Below, piece by piece: positions 44,650 through 62,935 of a DNA stretch of 64,000 nucleotides. This DNA is from Larus michahellis. Its lineage: Eukaryota > Chordata > Aves > Charadriiformes > Laridae. A program made the translations under genes and the position numbers. The stretch covers positions 128,462,224 to 128,526,223 of the forward strand of contig NC_133898.1 of the NCBI RefSeq assembly GCF_964199755.1, written 5' to 3'. The notes below the pieces were generated by a model. It was not told the DNA's origin and ran no database searches. It saw only the letters and a program-made list of their open reading frames with translations. The first letter of the stretch is position 1. Every line of letters begins with the position of its first letter.

Positions 44650-47600
44650 GGGCACCTCCAGAACATGGTTCATCCTGACCCAAAACTCCATCCCCTCCTC
44701 CCAAAACAAGGAGAGGAATTGCCTTCTTGATGTGCTGGCATCCTCTCCAGGTCTTGCAGAGAAACTTTGAAGGACCAGCTTGAACAAGACATCCAACTTT
44801 TAATTGCTAAAACAAGGTGAGACAGATTCCCATGCCCAGCTTAGCATTTAGGAACCTTATAGGGAAGAACAATTGATACAAGAGCCTTTATGCTTCTTCT
44901 ATTGCTTTATTAGGCAATCTTCAAGTGTATTTATCTCTTCCTTCCAGTCTCTTTAAATGCCACTGAAGTTGCTGTCATCGTAAATCAGAGTCATCACAAC
45001 TGCCTTTCAAAGCAAAACTTCTAACCCCGAAGAAAAGACATCACTGTGAGGCAAACGCCAGCAGATTACACATTGCAGAGACAGCAGCATGGGGTCTGCT
45101 CCGACCTCGTCTCAGTGGGGGTCAAACTGATGGACTTGTGGCGTGCATCCTCCCAGGGAGCAGTCAGCTACCAGAGCATTACAACAGCTGGACTGGTTAA
45201 CTAGTATTTTCTCCCCAGTTTTGGCCATTAACAGGTCCCTGTAAGAAAAGTAAGAACAGGATAAGCACATATGATACATATCTCTACTAATTTCTTACTT
45301 TCTGGTCATTTACAGCTCAGGGAGTTCCTTGAACCTCTTGCTATTTGCTTGCAATGGCCTTTTTTTTCCTAGTTCTCATTCTAGAAGAGCCAGTGAACAG
45401 CTGGTCCCTATTCGCAGTTCTCAAGTCCTTCAACATTTTGCAGTCCCTGCTGCACAGGGCTCTGGGCCAGTCCGTGCAGAACATGTCAGGGGTCCCACTG
45501 GAGAGGTCTGTCACTGTCCAACCTCGGTGGCTGGGTGTCCCAGATGCTCTCACGCGCCAGCAGTTTTGTTTGTATGCAGTGACTTGTTTCCAAGCAGTGG
45601 CATGACCGGTCATCACCTGGTGGTCCCCAGCGATGACTGATCAGCTGACAAATGAAGCTTCTCTCTGAAAGAAATGTGCATCAGCCCCGAGGTGAACCTG
45701 CAGGCTCAAATTCGAGGTGAATCTCAGGGCTCTGAGTCCTGGGTGAGCCCAAGCTGGGTAGTGAGACCTGGGGATGGTGATTTATAAAAGATCTTGAAGC
45801 AGTGAAGTAGAAAAGAGCAAAGGGAATGAAGGTTTCTTTGTGTCTTTCTGTTTTCTTGAGGAAACAAGGCTTGGGACACCACATCCCCAGAATGCCCACC
45901 TCTGGTTTTCCATGTCCTTATCATTCCTACCCCCTCCAATGACACCTTCATCCCTTGTCCAGTTTCTACTGGATCCCAATGTCCAGATTCTACTGGATCC
46001 CATTGTCCAGATTCTACTGGATCTTCTACTGGAGAGACATCCCATTTGTGTCTTCTCACAGAGGACAGGCATGGCTCCGAAGGAAGGGTCTCCACTGGTT
46101 CCTCTGCAGGGTTATTACACAGTATGGCCAAGTTGTGCATGAGGATGCCTCCTGCCTTGTCCCTCTGCCACAGCCCTCGTTTATTCTTAAACCAACGTTT
46201 TCCAATGGAAGGGTAAACCTGGACAAAAGAATCTCCCATTCTGTAAAAGTCAGTGGTTATGTGCTCTTCAATTAAAAAAAAAATAATAATTCCACACCAG
46301 AATCTAACACATAATGGTTTAAAACTAATTTAATCCTAAAATGAATCTCTGTCTTTTCCTTACACGACTGTTTCACAATTCTTAAACCTACACCTTGTTC
46401 AAAGATAGCTGGTTTCATTTTGTTTGGATTTTTTTTCCAATCAGTAATTTTGTTTGATTAAAACCTGACAGCATCACTGATGTATATATACACATTTTAA
46501 TTATAATCATACAGTATTGCTGTTCTTGTGGGTTCGGTGCAACTAACTTTATGACATTACCAAAATATTTGCCATGTGTTGGTTAACTACCATACCTAAC
46601 CAGCTGGGGAAGAGGACATCGGAACAGGTTGGAGAAAGGACACATTTGTACCTGAAAATCCTTTTCAACAGCTATTCAGGTGTTTGAGCAAAAATCTCAC
46701 TCTATAAATTCTGAAGTTGAACACAATGAAATCAAAGTTCACTTTCAGCATCAAAGAAACATTATTATAAATCCTACCATGAACTCCACGGTAGCAATAC
46801 CTGGTGTCTGTGGAGCATGCATCCTCGGAGGGCTTTCTAAATGTTAACTCATGTGTGTATCGTGAACAACCCATGAAATAACTTTGTTGGCCCTTGCTAG
46901 GACTCTTTAGTCTTGGTCTTTTCTGTATTACTATGGAAATAGAGTAGATTTTTTTTTATTTCCGAAGATCAACAGAAGATGCGTCTCTCAAGGGCACGAA
47001 ACAAAGTCCAGTTTATTTCCTACAGCAGAATTTCACTCACTGGTACCCCAGAGAGAGGTCTATAAACACAATGACTCACTCCGGCAAGGGCGAATCTCCC
47101 CCACCAGTGCGTTACTGCTACATGAAGGTGGCCTGAAAAATCCATTGACATGACATAAGGAAAGATTTAGGAGTAGTTTGGGAGCATAACAAATGAACCC
47201 CCCATTGAGTCGACTATACATTCCTTGGATCTATAAAGCAATCAAAATAAGCCCTTTGGATTACTCAAGACAAATGCCCGTCTGCACAACAAATCACTGC
47301 AGATGATAGCTTATGACAGCCAAATGAGACGCCTTTTCAGAACATCACCCAGCGGCTCTCACGCGTCTCTGGAGCACATTATAAAGCAGGAGTTAAGAAA
47401 TTTAAAAACCGCATCACCTCTTTTGGGTCTTCTTTCATAGGATGAGGACAAGTGACTTCAAATGTGCGTGGGAATGGCTGCTCTTACAGGGCAGTTTGGC
47501 CAAACATTCGCTACAAGGCATTAGAGCTTTTCCATTGTCTTCGACATTTCAGGTTACTAAAGGATTATATCTATAGACTGTGGTAATCCCTGAATATTTA

Positions 47601-48944
47601 GAAAATACATGCACGACTCTCCAAACATCAGACATCTGCCCCATGGTGCTGCACATCTGCCATTCCCGTGGATTTTTGAACAATTTCCTTTGATGAGTAG
47701 GTTTATTTCAATGGAAATCTACAAATGAGAAAAGCTCCCGTTCCCTTCGCGGCTGTGCCGAGTCTGCAGTTTTGTAGCTTAACATTTTTATCCAAGACAA
47801 AATACACAGTCAGTCTCTTTGGACATCACACAAACACGCATAAACGCCCAGAGATAAAGAAGTTGAACGCACACACACGCGCACACACATACACACACAC
47901 ACACACGTGCTGAAATCTGCTTTGCTAAAAAATCTGGCTCTGAAACAAATATATATTTTTTAAATTAACAGTTTTTAGAGACACTAACTGCATCTTGAGC
48001 GCAGAGAACACATTATTTTGTAGGCGTTTTCGGCAGCACAATACCAACCCCTATTTTTAACTATTGACTAATTACCAGTAGATCTTAATTACATGGTGTG
48101 TGGAGGCACTAATAAGTTTACAAATCTGCCAACAACCCTAAACACATATGTCTTTTCAAGCATTAGCCTCCCTCTCCTTTTTTTTCAAAAAAAACACCCT
48201 TTCTCTTTTTTTCCCCTCCAATTTGGCAGCAGAAGATACTGGAAAAGGCTGTAATTGTGGGTGATTAGAAGGAGAGCATCTAAACACCCATCCTTGTGGG
48301 GAGAAGAATGGCTCAAAGCGCAAGGAGGAATCAAAAGTGAAGCCAGCAGAGCCTGGAGAACTTGTATTTTCAGCAGGATGAGAGAAGGGTTGCCTTTGGA
48401 GTAGTTTACTTTTGCCTTCTGTGCGAGCTTCGTGGAGCCATGTGCCGGTTTTATTTATTAGCTCTGTTTAGGAAATAGTGGCATGATATGTCCCATATTT
48501 TGTGACGGGGCTGAAAATCAACATGAAGGGGAGCAATGCAGAAGGAGCTGCTGGTTCTGCCCATCCTGCCTGTCCATGGCAGCCCCCAGGAGCCTCCCCC
48601 AGCTCTACTGCAAACCCAATAGCATCAGGGTCTTATTCTGGCCCCAGCTGGCCTGCTGTGTTCACGTCCGCAAAATCAGACACTACAAACCCACCAAAAA
48701 CTCTTGCAAAAAAACCCCAGCCTCCAAGATAAGGTAACTATTTGCTATACTAAGATGGATATAATCTCTGAGAAGAAATATGGTGGTATTTTATACAGTT
48801 ACTTTTGAGCTTCTTATGCAAAAAGCTTTTGGCCCTTCCAAAAGTAGGTAACTTTCCAACAGTTCCCCCTCTGTTCTGCGTTGCTGGGTTATGGCAAATT
48901 GCAGCCAAATCCATCCCAGGGTGATTTTCTCATGGTGTTTTCGG
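44650..48944. other. Long repeat-poor intergenic stretch
   Basis: It holds three copies of a 24-bp unit at 45957-46028, a CA repeat at 47869-47908, and AT-rich sequence at 46270-46500 and 47940-48200 with TAATTA-type words. I see no gene. Part of it could be conserved regulatory DNA of XKR6, but that needs an alignment to show. Confidence 0.35.
47869..47908. repeat. (CA)n microsatellite
   Basis: An imperfect CA repeat of about 40 bp with a few G and T interruptions. Confidence 0.95.
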
Positions 48945-49178
48945 AGAATCATAGAATTACCTAGGTTGGAAGAGACCTTTCAGATCATTGAGTCCAACCA
49001 TCAATCCAAGACTGCCAAGTCCACCACTAAACCATGTCCCTCAGCACCACATCTACCCATCTTTTAAATACCTCCAGGGATGCTGATTCCACCACTTCCC
49101 TGGGCAGCCTCTTCCAATGCTTGACAACCCTTTCAGTGTAAAAATTTTTCCTAATATCCAATCTAAACATCCCCTGGA
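48945..49178 (-). repeat. CR1 LINE 3' fragment
   Basis: It has a reversed tail (gagaatcatagaattaccta), 'cattgagtccaaccatcaat' and 'cctgggcagcctcttccaat'. It is the same subfamily as 30262-30480. Confidence 0.92.
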
Positions 49179-49179
49179 T

Positions 49180-49878
49180 CACCCCGGCATTCTAGAAGGC
49201 AAAGAGGTCTTTGCACTTAGCTGATCATCTGGAAGTCACAGACATTCACAACTCCCTTCAAAACTTGGTCTACCTCTATCTGAAGCCATGTTTCTGGTTG
49301 GTTTTGGTTGTGAATGAAAGACATGCACATGATTAAAGAAATGTGCATTTGATAATTGGAGTTATGTTCCTTATAATATACCTAGTAATTGCACCACGTT
49401 TTATCATGCAAAATTCCAAGTTCTTCACAAACTTTCATCCTCTTGAACACCCTCTCGTTGGTGACCACACTGTCATGTATGAACTTCTACTGACTCATTC
49501 TGCTCCCTGAAGACACATACATATTTGCTCTCCTGGGTGAGGACTGCAGAGTCTAGCACTGGTCAGGATTTAAGAGCTTGAAAGTGGTTTTCTGTGGCAG
49601 CTCAGGAATTTCTTTTTAATCAAATAGAAGATAAAAAATTCCCTTTTGTGTTCCCAAGAGCGAACTCACTCATGTTCTACAAAAGGCACCCATGCACTTG
49701 TACTTGGTCCTTACGTTTCAAACCACAAAGTTGATTGCTGTGGTCCATGTTAGCATATGAAGATACTCTTCCAGGAAAAGAGCACTAGGAGGACATGCAT
49801 TTTGGCAGCTGGCATGGAGGATGTCCCAGAGCCATCGAAAAAGCCTTCAAGTAAGTGTTTCCAAAGAGACAACTCAAG
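49180..49878. other. Intergenic, no gene seen
   Basis: Unique-looking sequence with no supported feature. Confidence 0.4.
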
Positions 49879-49879
49879 G

Positions 49880-50434
49880 TCTCTGCTCTCATGAGACCCC
49901 ACCTGGGGTACTGCATCCAGCTTTGGAGGCCTCAGCACAGGAGAGACACAGAGCTGTTGGAGCGGGGCCAGGGGAGGCCCCGGAGATGCTGGGAGGGCTG
50001 GAGCCCCTCTGCTGGGAGGATAGGCTGAGAGAGCTGGGGGGGTTCAGCCTGGAGAAGAGAAGGCTCCAGGGAGACCTTCCAGCCCCTGCCAGTCCCTAAA
50101 GGGGACCTACAAGAAAGCTGGAGAGGGACTTTTTACAAGGGCATGTAGTGGTAGGATGAGGGGTAATGGCTTCAAACTGGAAGCGGGGAGATTTAGATGA
50201 GATATTAGGAAGAAATTTTTCACTCTGAGGGTGGTGAGCCCCTGGCCCATGTTGCCCAGAGAAGCTGTGGCTGCCCCATCCCTGGAGGGGTTCAAGGCCA
50301 GGTTGGACGGGGCTTGGAGCAACCTGGACTGGCGGGAGGTGTCCCTGCCCAGAGCAGGGGGTTGAAACTGGGTGATCTTGAAGGCCCCTTCCAACCTAAA
50401 CCATTCTGTGATTCTATGATTCTGTGATTCTATG
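49880..50434 (+). repeat. CR1 LINE 3' fragment
   Basis: It runs from 'ctctgctctcatgagacccc' through coding remnants ('VGAGPGEAPEMLGGLEPLCW') to the tail 'gattctatgattctgtgat'. It is the same subfamily as the insertion at 16724-17473. Confidence 0.93.
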
Positions 50435-53080
50435 ACTGATTACTTACTGTGCGGAACTGCACATCTGAAAGTCTGATGGTGAAGGTTTCTGTGTGTTCTT
50501 TCCGGTGGCTGAGTGTCCAACAAAAGCCTTCTCACTGGACCATCACCCTCAGCCCATCGCCACCATAATTCTTTTCCCACCCAACAGCACTTATTACAAG
50601 AGGTGATCACTTGTGGGAGTTTTAATGTTGCTTTAGAAGCTGTAGAGAGGCTAGTAACCACATCAAAGAGCTACCAAAAGCAGGAATTTATGGCAGAGTT
50701 GCTGTATGGGATGATTTTCAGTATAAATAATTTTGATAATTTAACAAGAACAAAAATTAATCTTCTACCTTCAAGTGCAAATATATCCAAAGAATGAAGA
50801 ATGTGCATATTCTTGGGAAAAACGCTCGGGACATTTGCAGTCTGAGTCCACACTGCTGTTGATCTCCTGAAGTATTTGCCATGGAATCACTAGATAAACT
50901 TGAGTTTTATGACTACGTAAATGAGAGCAGGTGTCGCCTTTCCATATCCATATTTCTAAATGCAGAAGGGTATTTCTGCCTGGGATGATTCAATGTTTAT
51001 TTTTACATGGTGGAGGAGAGGAGATTATTGTCATTTGCATTGATGAAGGAGGTAGTTGTCACCTTCCCATTTTTCCATATTGAATCTTTGTTAGCAAATA
51101 ACATGTCTTGAGTAAAATGAAAGTAGGAGATAATTTAAATGGGTGCCACACTTAGCCTCGGCAATGAAATTACAAAAGTGAATCAACATGAAAGCAGAAT
51201 CATTTTTCTCAACAATTTAGGTAATTATGGACAAGGCAAGCATTAGTTTTTGCTGCAGAGAAACTGAACCAGTTACTCTGGTATCTTAGGGCAAAACTTC
51301 AGCTCCTTAATTAACAGATTGAGAAATATTGTGTGCGCTGGCAGATGGAAGAAATGATAAGAGCACTTGCCAAAGCTGGATGCGCTGGTGATGTGCACAT
51401 ACCAGAAATCACAGTGCGTGCCTGAACCCAGACTCCAGAATAGCAATACTTAATTTTTAGGCATTGTCTGAAATAGCCACATGATCATTTTTGCCATACA
51501 GATGAGAGACCTTAAGCGTCCGTTTCAAGCTGGGCAAATCTCATCTGTCCCCTGAGATATTAAATGACCTGTGCAAAGCCAAATTAATTAAAAGCATTTA
51601 AAAATAGAGAAAAGGAAATCATGATGCTTTTAATACGGTGAGAGAATAAAAGGAAGTAAGAAATAAAGTGTTTCTGTTATCCTACAAAAGAGATCTTTGC
51701 TCAATTATAGAATAAACAGTATTTATTCCCCACCTCCTTACATCACTTAATGCCAACTGGCAAAGCCAGATGAACGGTTCTCTTCAAAACAGGTAAAAAA
51801 GTCCATGTTGCTGCCTGAAACTAGAGCCTGCTCCTGCCAAGACAGGATGAGTCAGGAGAGGACAGGGGCATGGGGTGGGAAGATCGCTGGGGAAGGAAGC
51901 TGGTTACTTCTCCTGCTGTCGAGAAGAAGCTGACAGCTCTTATGGAGAACAAATCTGGTCCATGCCCAGAACCAACATCAGTAATAGGTACGTGTGGATG
52001 TGCACTGGGGGCCTAACCCCATTCCTCCCAAAAGTAATGGCAGAAAACTCAGGGCTAGATGCAGTTTATGAATGTCTACTGCCACCTGAGATGCCGCAAG
52101 GTCGCTGGGACACCCTGCTCCAAGACTGACAGGAGGTACAGGAGACCCAAGCCCTCTTGGAGCACCAGCTGGAGGCCAGGTAAAATTGCCTGGGGCCTTT
52201 CAAATGGCACCAGATGTCTGTGTGTGGGCAACATTGGTGAGCTCCTTCTTGACTATGATGGGAACTCAGACACCAAACTCACGTGTGGAAGCAGACACTC
52301 AAATGTCTCAGGTTGGAGCTGAATCCAGCTCCCACTGACTTAGAATAGGGGCTCTACCAGGTCAAGGCATTTGATTCAGGACCAAAGTGGTAGAAATGGT
52401 GAGTAGTGGGGCCAAAAAATTTACTGAGTGTGGACACATAAGTGAGAAATCCCACGTGGTTCATGGTGAGAAGGCTTGCAAAAGGGTAACCAACATAAAT
52501 AACAAGAATAAAGTGGGAATGGAAATTCTGTCCTCAGGATGAAAAAGGAGAGAAAAACAAGGACACGTGGTTTGGACAGAGCTTTAGGAATACGGTGCAT
52601 GGGGGATCTCACAAGGTCAGTGAGGAATCAGGGGAAGACGATTTCTCTGCAGTACCTTGACAAGAGGAAGGACCATGAAGAGAAGAAGTAGAGACACTGA
52701 GGTATAATAACCCACATTAGAAACAGGCAATGCTTGGTCTGATGTTTCAGCTAAAGGGAGATGGAAGAAGCTACAGTCACCACAGAGGCTACCACCATCA
52801 GCCTTTTCTTTGTTTTCCAAGGGGAAGCCCAGGTGGGTTGGGATTAGTGCAACATTCTGTCTTTATTTGGTTTGATAGAAAAGGTCATACATTTAATTAA
52901 CAACTCTGTAGTGACAGCATCAATTACAGGAGAGTACTTTATTCTGTTACATGCATGGCTTTGGATGAGGTTTACAGCTTTATCAGGTATTAAAATGAGC
53001 ACTGGGGAATGTGTGGAAAGGGGGACGTTACAGGGAATATACTTCACTTTAGTTAAGGTGTGAAACCCAGCTCTGCTCCG
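50435..53080. other. Repeat-poor, AT-rich intergenic stretch
   Basis: No CR1 or LTR is seen for 2.6 kb. Phrases such as 'ccaaattaattaaaagcatt' near 51580 look like those of conserved noncoding DNA, but conservation cannot be judged from one sequence. No gene is supported. Confidence 0.35.
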
Positions 53081-53356
53081 TTAGGACAAGAGGAAACAGC
53101 CTGTAGTTGCACCAGGGGAAGTTTAGGATGGATATTAGGAAAAACTTTTTCACCGAAAGGGTTATCAAGCACTGGAACAGGCTGCTCAGGAAGGTGGTGG
53201 AGTCCCCATCCCTGGAGGTATTTAAAAGCCGGGTAGACGTGGTGCTGAGGGACATGGTTTAGTGGTGGTTTTTGTCAGAGTTAGGTTGATGGTTGGACTC
53301 GATGATCTTAAGGGTCCCTTCCAACCTGGGTAATTCTACGATTCTATTCTATGATT
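53081..53356 (+). repeat. CR1 LINE 3' fragment
   Basis: It starts 'gttaggacaagaggaaacag', continues with 'tttaggatggatattaggaa', and ends 'tacgattctattctatgatt'. Confidence 0.92.
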
Positions 53357-53359
53357 CCT

Positions 53360-55934
53360 CCCCTGGTCCATGGCTACACATTGGCTTTCCCAGTGACCTA
53401 GAAGAACCGAAAAGCAATGTGCTACGTACAGTTCCTATTGGGACAACAGCCAGCCTTCACACGCACCCAGTTCAGAAGGGGAAGCATCAGCTGATAACTT
53501 TATTTGTCACTGAGCTCCGAAGAGCAGCGTGGCACGCTGACAGTAGCAGCCAGCTACTCTGTGAGATACGTCCCTGCCCTTCATAGCCAATTAAATCATT
53601 GGAGCCCCATGAGGGGAAGTAGGAAATGCTGTGTAGTCGCTTTTCCTAAATCCCAGCTTGGAAGAGCACCAAGCAAGTCCCTCAAACTGGAGGTCTTAGC
53701 TGTTAATGCTTTTCCAAGGGGAGAAACACAGTTGCCTGTACCGCTCATCACCTTTTTTGGCGGATGAAGTCATGTTGCTTCTTCCTGCTGTACCTTGAAG
53801 AGCATGACCGAGGGGATTAGCTCGTGCTCAGTTTAGCGGGAAAGCTAGGCTTCGCAAAGAAAAGGCAGAAAGCTTCTTGAAGTCACTCTCTTCTGCCCAG
53901 GCCAGTCCCCAGGTGGGCCTCTGATCAGGCATCCCATGTCACTGGTTCAGATGGCCGCGTCTAAAAGGTGTCCCACAAAGGCAGTTTTCTGAAAGCAGAG
54001 AGACAGGTTCCATTTGATGCTCAGTAATAAATGAAAACACTTGCAGCTCCCAGGAGATTAAAGGAAGCCTGAGGAGAGCTGAAGAAACCATGTCACCCCA
54101 GGTAAGATCTAGGTAAGAGGAACTGTGAAGTTTGCTAATACACACTTCCCAAGACCATCCTCACTCTTCAATTTTTCAGGAGGCGTAAAGTGATTTAAAT
54201 GTAATATTACGTCCCAATAGAGAAAAGTTTGGGGTTCATGTAATCACATATTTAGTAGAGAGCTGTTATCCAGCTTTTCTCCTGCTACACCTGAGGACCT
54301 GCAGATGTTTTAGGGACTTAAATCGAGCTTCACAACCTCTGTAGGTTATATCAGTACCTCCATTTTGCTAAAAATATAGCCAGAAAGAGGAGTCTGGTTT
54401 TAAGGAACAGCCTCTTGTTTTAGATGCCTTCCTCTGGGATGGCCTCATCCAGCTGAAACCTCAGCGAGTGAAGCCAGGGTGGCTCACGGGGATATTTACC
54501 CTGAAAAAGACTTGCTCCTGGTTGGACTGCTGGAGCCCAGCCCTATTCTTTAATTTTAATGTATTTCCTGGGAAGTGTAAGCCATTCAAAACTACTCAGT
54601 TGCATGTGAAATTATAGAGTTGTAAGGATCTGGGATTAGAGGTCAAGCACCTGGCCCAGCTGTGAGAACACGCCACCTTCGGTTGTTTCAAGATATCAAT
54701 AGGGACTAACGCATTATTATTGACGGTGACCGAAAACTCTTACCAGTCGACTGCATCGCTAAACTGAAAACTCAGGAACTAAGCCCTCAAATAAAAAAGG
54801 AGTGCTAGAACTGGAAAGCTTCACCAAGCATTCCTCACGCTCTCTCAGAAGCAGCTTGTAGGATGACCGTGAGCTGGCTTCGCAATACACAACCTTTGGC
54901 ACCTTCCGCACCTTTCCTAGAGAGCCTAATGTCACCCAGTGCTGTCACAGGGAGACCACTAAGCGCAAGAGCAGCATCGTGTTAATCCTCCCCCGATATA
55001 CACACGTCGCATTCAAAAAGTTTAATGGAAAGCACAGAAGTTAATCAACAGAAGGACTGGCCTAAGTGTGTCTCCTGAAGTCAAGCTCACGCAATATCTA
55101 CTAAGTTTACCAACACACCCAGCTTTTAATACTGTGGAGACTTTAACGCCGTGGCAAAGGAAGCTGGAGACTTTTCTGCCTCATGCATGAATAACAAAGC
55201 CACCTGCTATATTCCAGCGGTGGATGCTTTATTGTTAGTGATGATGCATGAGGCAGAAATAATGCAGTTTGATTTTCAGAGACAATACCAAGTTGAGCTT
55301 GCAAGGCTGTCAGCCCACACTCGTTTGACTTCGGGAACTGAGCAAACAACATGGAAGTAATTGATGGAAACTAATGACACAATAAGATGTCATTTTTCTG
55401 ACCTACTTTGCTTAAAGTAAATCCCCATTAACTGTAATTATCTGTGCTGGTAGCAGAGTACTCCACATACACCAAACACTCCGCTGGCTCCATCCCCCAG
55501 TTATTTAAATGAGGTAGTTCCAGATTTACACAACTCTGATTCTGGCTTACATACCTCTCTATATATAGGGTTTGTTCCTCTGATCTGAATAAATGCCTGC
55601 AAGACGGAAGACCACACAGCTCAATTAGCGTGTTGATCAGGACGAAAAAAAAAGGCCTTTAACCAACCAGCACAAGGAGGTTCTGAGCCCATGCCCTGGT
55701 GCTGCTGGAGTACCAAAAACGGCTCCCCCTCCTGGTGTCTACACTTGAAACGAGAGGCACAGATGGATCAGCCCTGAGTGCCGCAAGGCAAAAATCCTTG
55801 CTAAACATGTTTTATAAATACTTGCAGATCTACGGGTCACCCAGAGTTTACCTGGACCTCTGGACACAAGTGCCTCCAGCGTGACGGAAGCGTGGGTTGC
55901 TGCTTAGCGCTGAGAAAAGCTTTCTCCTCTCAAA
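53360..55934. other. Repeat-poor intergenic stretch
   Basis: No gene or repeat that I can support. The short open frames near 55151-55360 on both strands have no recognisable motif. Confidence 0.35.
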
Positions 55935-56148
55935 CACAGAATCATGAAATGGTTTGGGTTGGAAGGGACCTTCAAGATCATCCAGTTCCAACCCCCTGCC
56001 CTGGGCAGGGACACCTCCCACCAGACCAGGTTGCTCCAAGCCCCGTCCAACCTGGCCTTGAACCCCTCCAGGGATGGGGCAGCCACAGCTTCTCTGGGCA
56101 ACCTGGGCCAGGGACTCACCACCCTCAAAGGGAAGAATTTCTTCCTGA
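55935..56148 (-). repeat. CR1 LINE 3' fragment
   Basis: It has a reversed tail (cacagaatcatgaaatggtt) and a 3' UTR of the 'ccctgccctgggcagggaca' type. It ends at 'aagaatttcttcctgaagaa'. It is little diverged. Confidence 0.92.
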
Positions 56149-56149
56149 A

Positions 56150-61900
<5,751 letters not shown>

Positions 61901-62935
61901 GGTGGGGGTCGTTGTCAGGTCGTGGTCTGAGGTGGACGTGCCTCAGTGTCACCTCACGGCCCAAGGTGGACGGGGGTCAGTGTCACCTCATGGTTGGAGG
62001 GGGTCAGTGTCCCCTGGCTGAGGTGGGGTGGATGGGGGTCTTTGTCAGCTCGTGGTCCAAGGTAGACGTGGGTCAGTGTCACGTCATGGTTGGGGTGGGT
62101 CAGTGTCCCCTGGCTAAGATGCGGTGGATAGAGATCACTGTCAGCTCGTGGTCCAATCTAGTCGTGGGTCACTGTCAGCTCATGGTCTGAGATGGACATG
62201 GGTCAGTGTCACCTCATGGTTTGAGGTGGTTCAGTGTCCCCTGGCTGAGGTGGGGTGGATGGGGATCGCTGTCAGCTCATGGTCCAAGGTGGACGTGGGT
62301 CAGTGTCAGCACGTGGCCTGAGATGGATGTGGGTCACTGTCACCTCGTGGTCCAAGGTGGACATGGGTCAGTGTCAGCTCATGGTCTGAGATGGATGTGG
62401 GTCACTGTCACCTCATGGTCCAAGGTGGATGTTGGTTGCTGTCACCTCATGGTTTGAGGTAGGTCAGTGTCCCCTGGTTGAGGTGGAGCAGATGGGCATC
62501 ACTGTCACCTCGTGGTTTGAGGCGGCTGGGGGTTGCTGTCCCTTGGCTGAAGTGGGGCCAATGGGGGTCGGTGTCACCTCATGGTCTGAGGTGGACATGG
62601 GTCAGTGTCATCTCATGGTTTGAGGTGGAGGTGGGTCACTGTCTTCTGGCTGATGTGGGATTGATGAGGGTCGCTGTCCCTTCATGGTTTGAGGTGGATC
62701 ACTGTCCCCTGGCTGCAGTGGGGCTGATGGGGTCAGTGTCATCTCGTGGTTTGAGGTGGATGTGGGTCAGCATCACCTCATGGTCCGAGGTGAATGTGGG
62801 TCATTGTCATTTCATGGTTTGAGGCAGAGGTGGGTCACTGTCCCCTGGCTGATGTGGGGCGGATGAGGGTCGCTGTCAGCTCGTGGTCTGAGATGGATGT
62901 GAGTCAGTGTCACCTCGTGGTCTGAGCTGGTCGTG

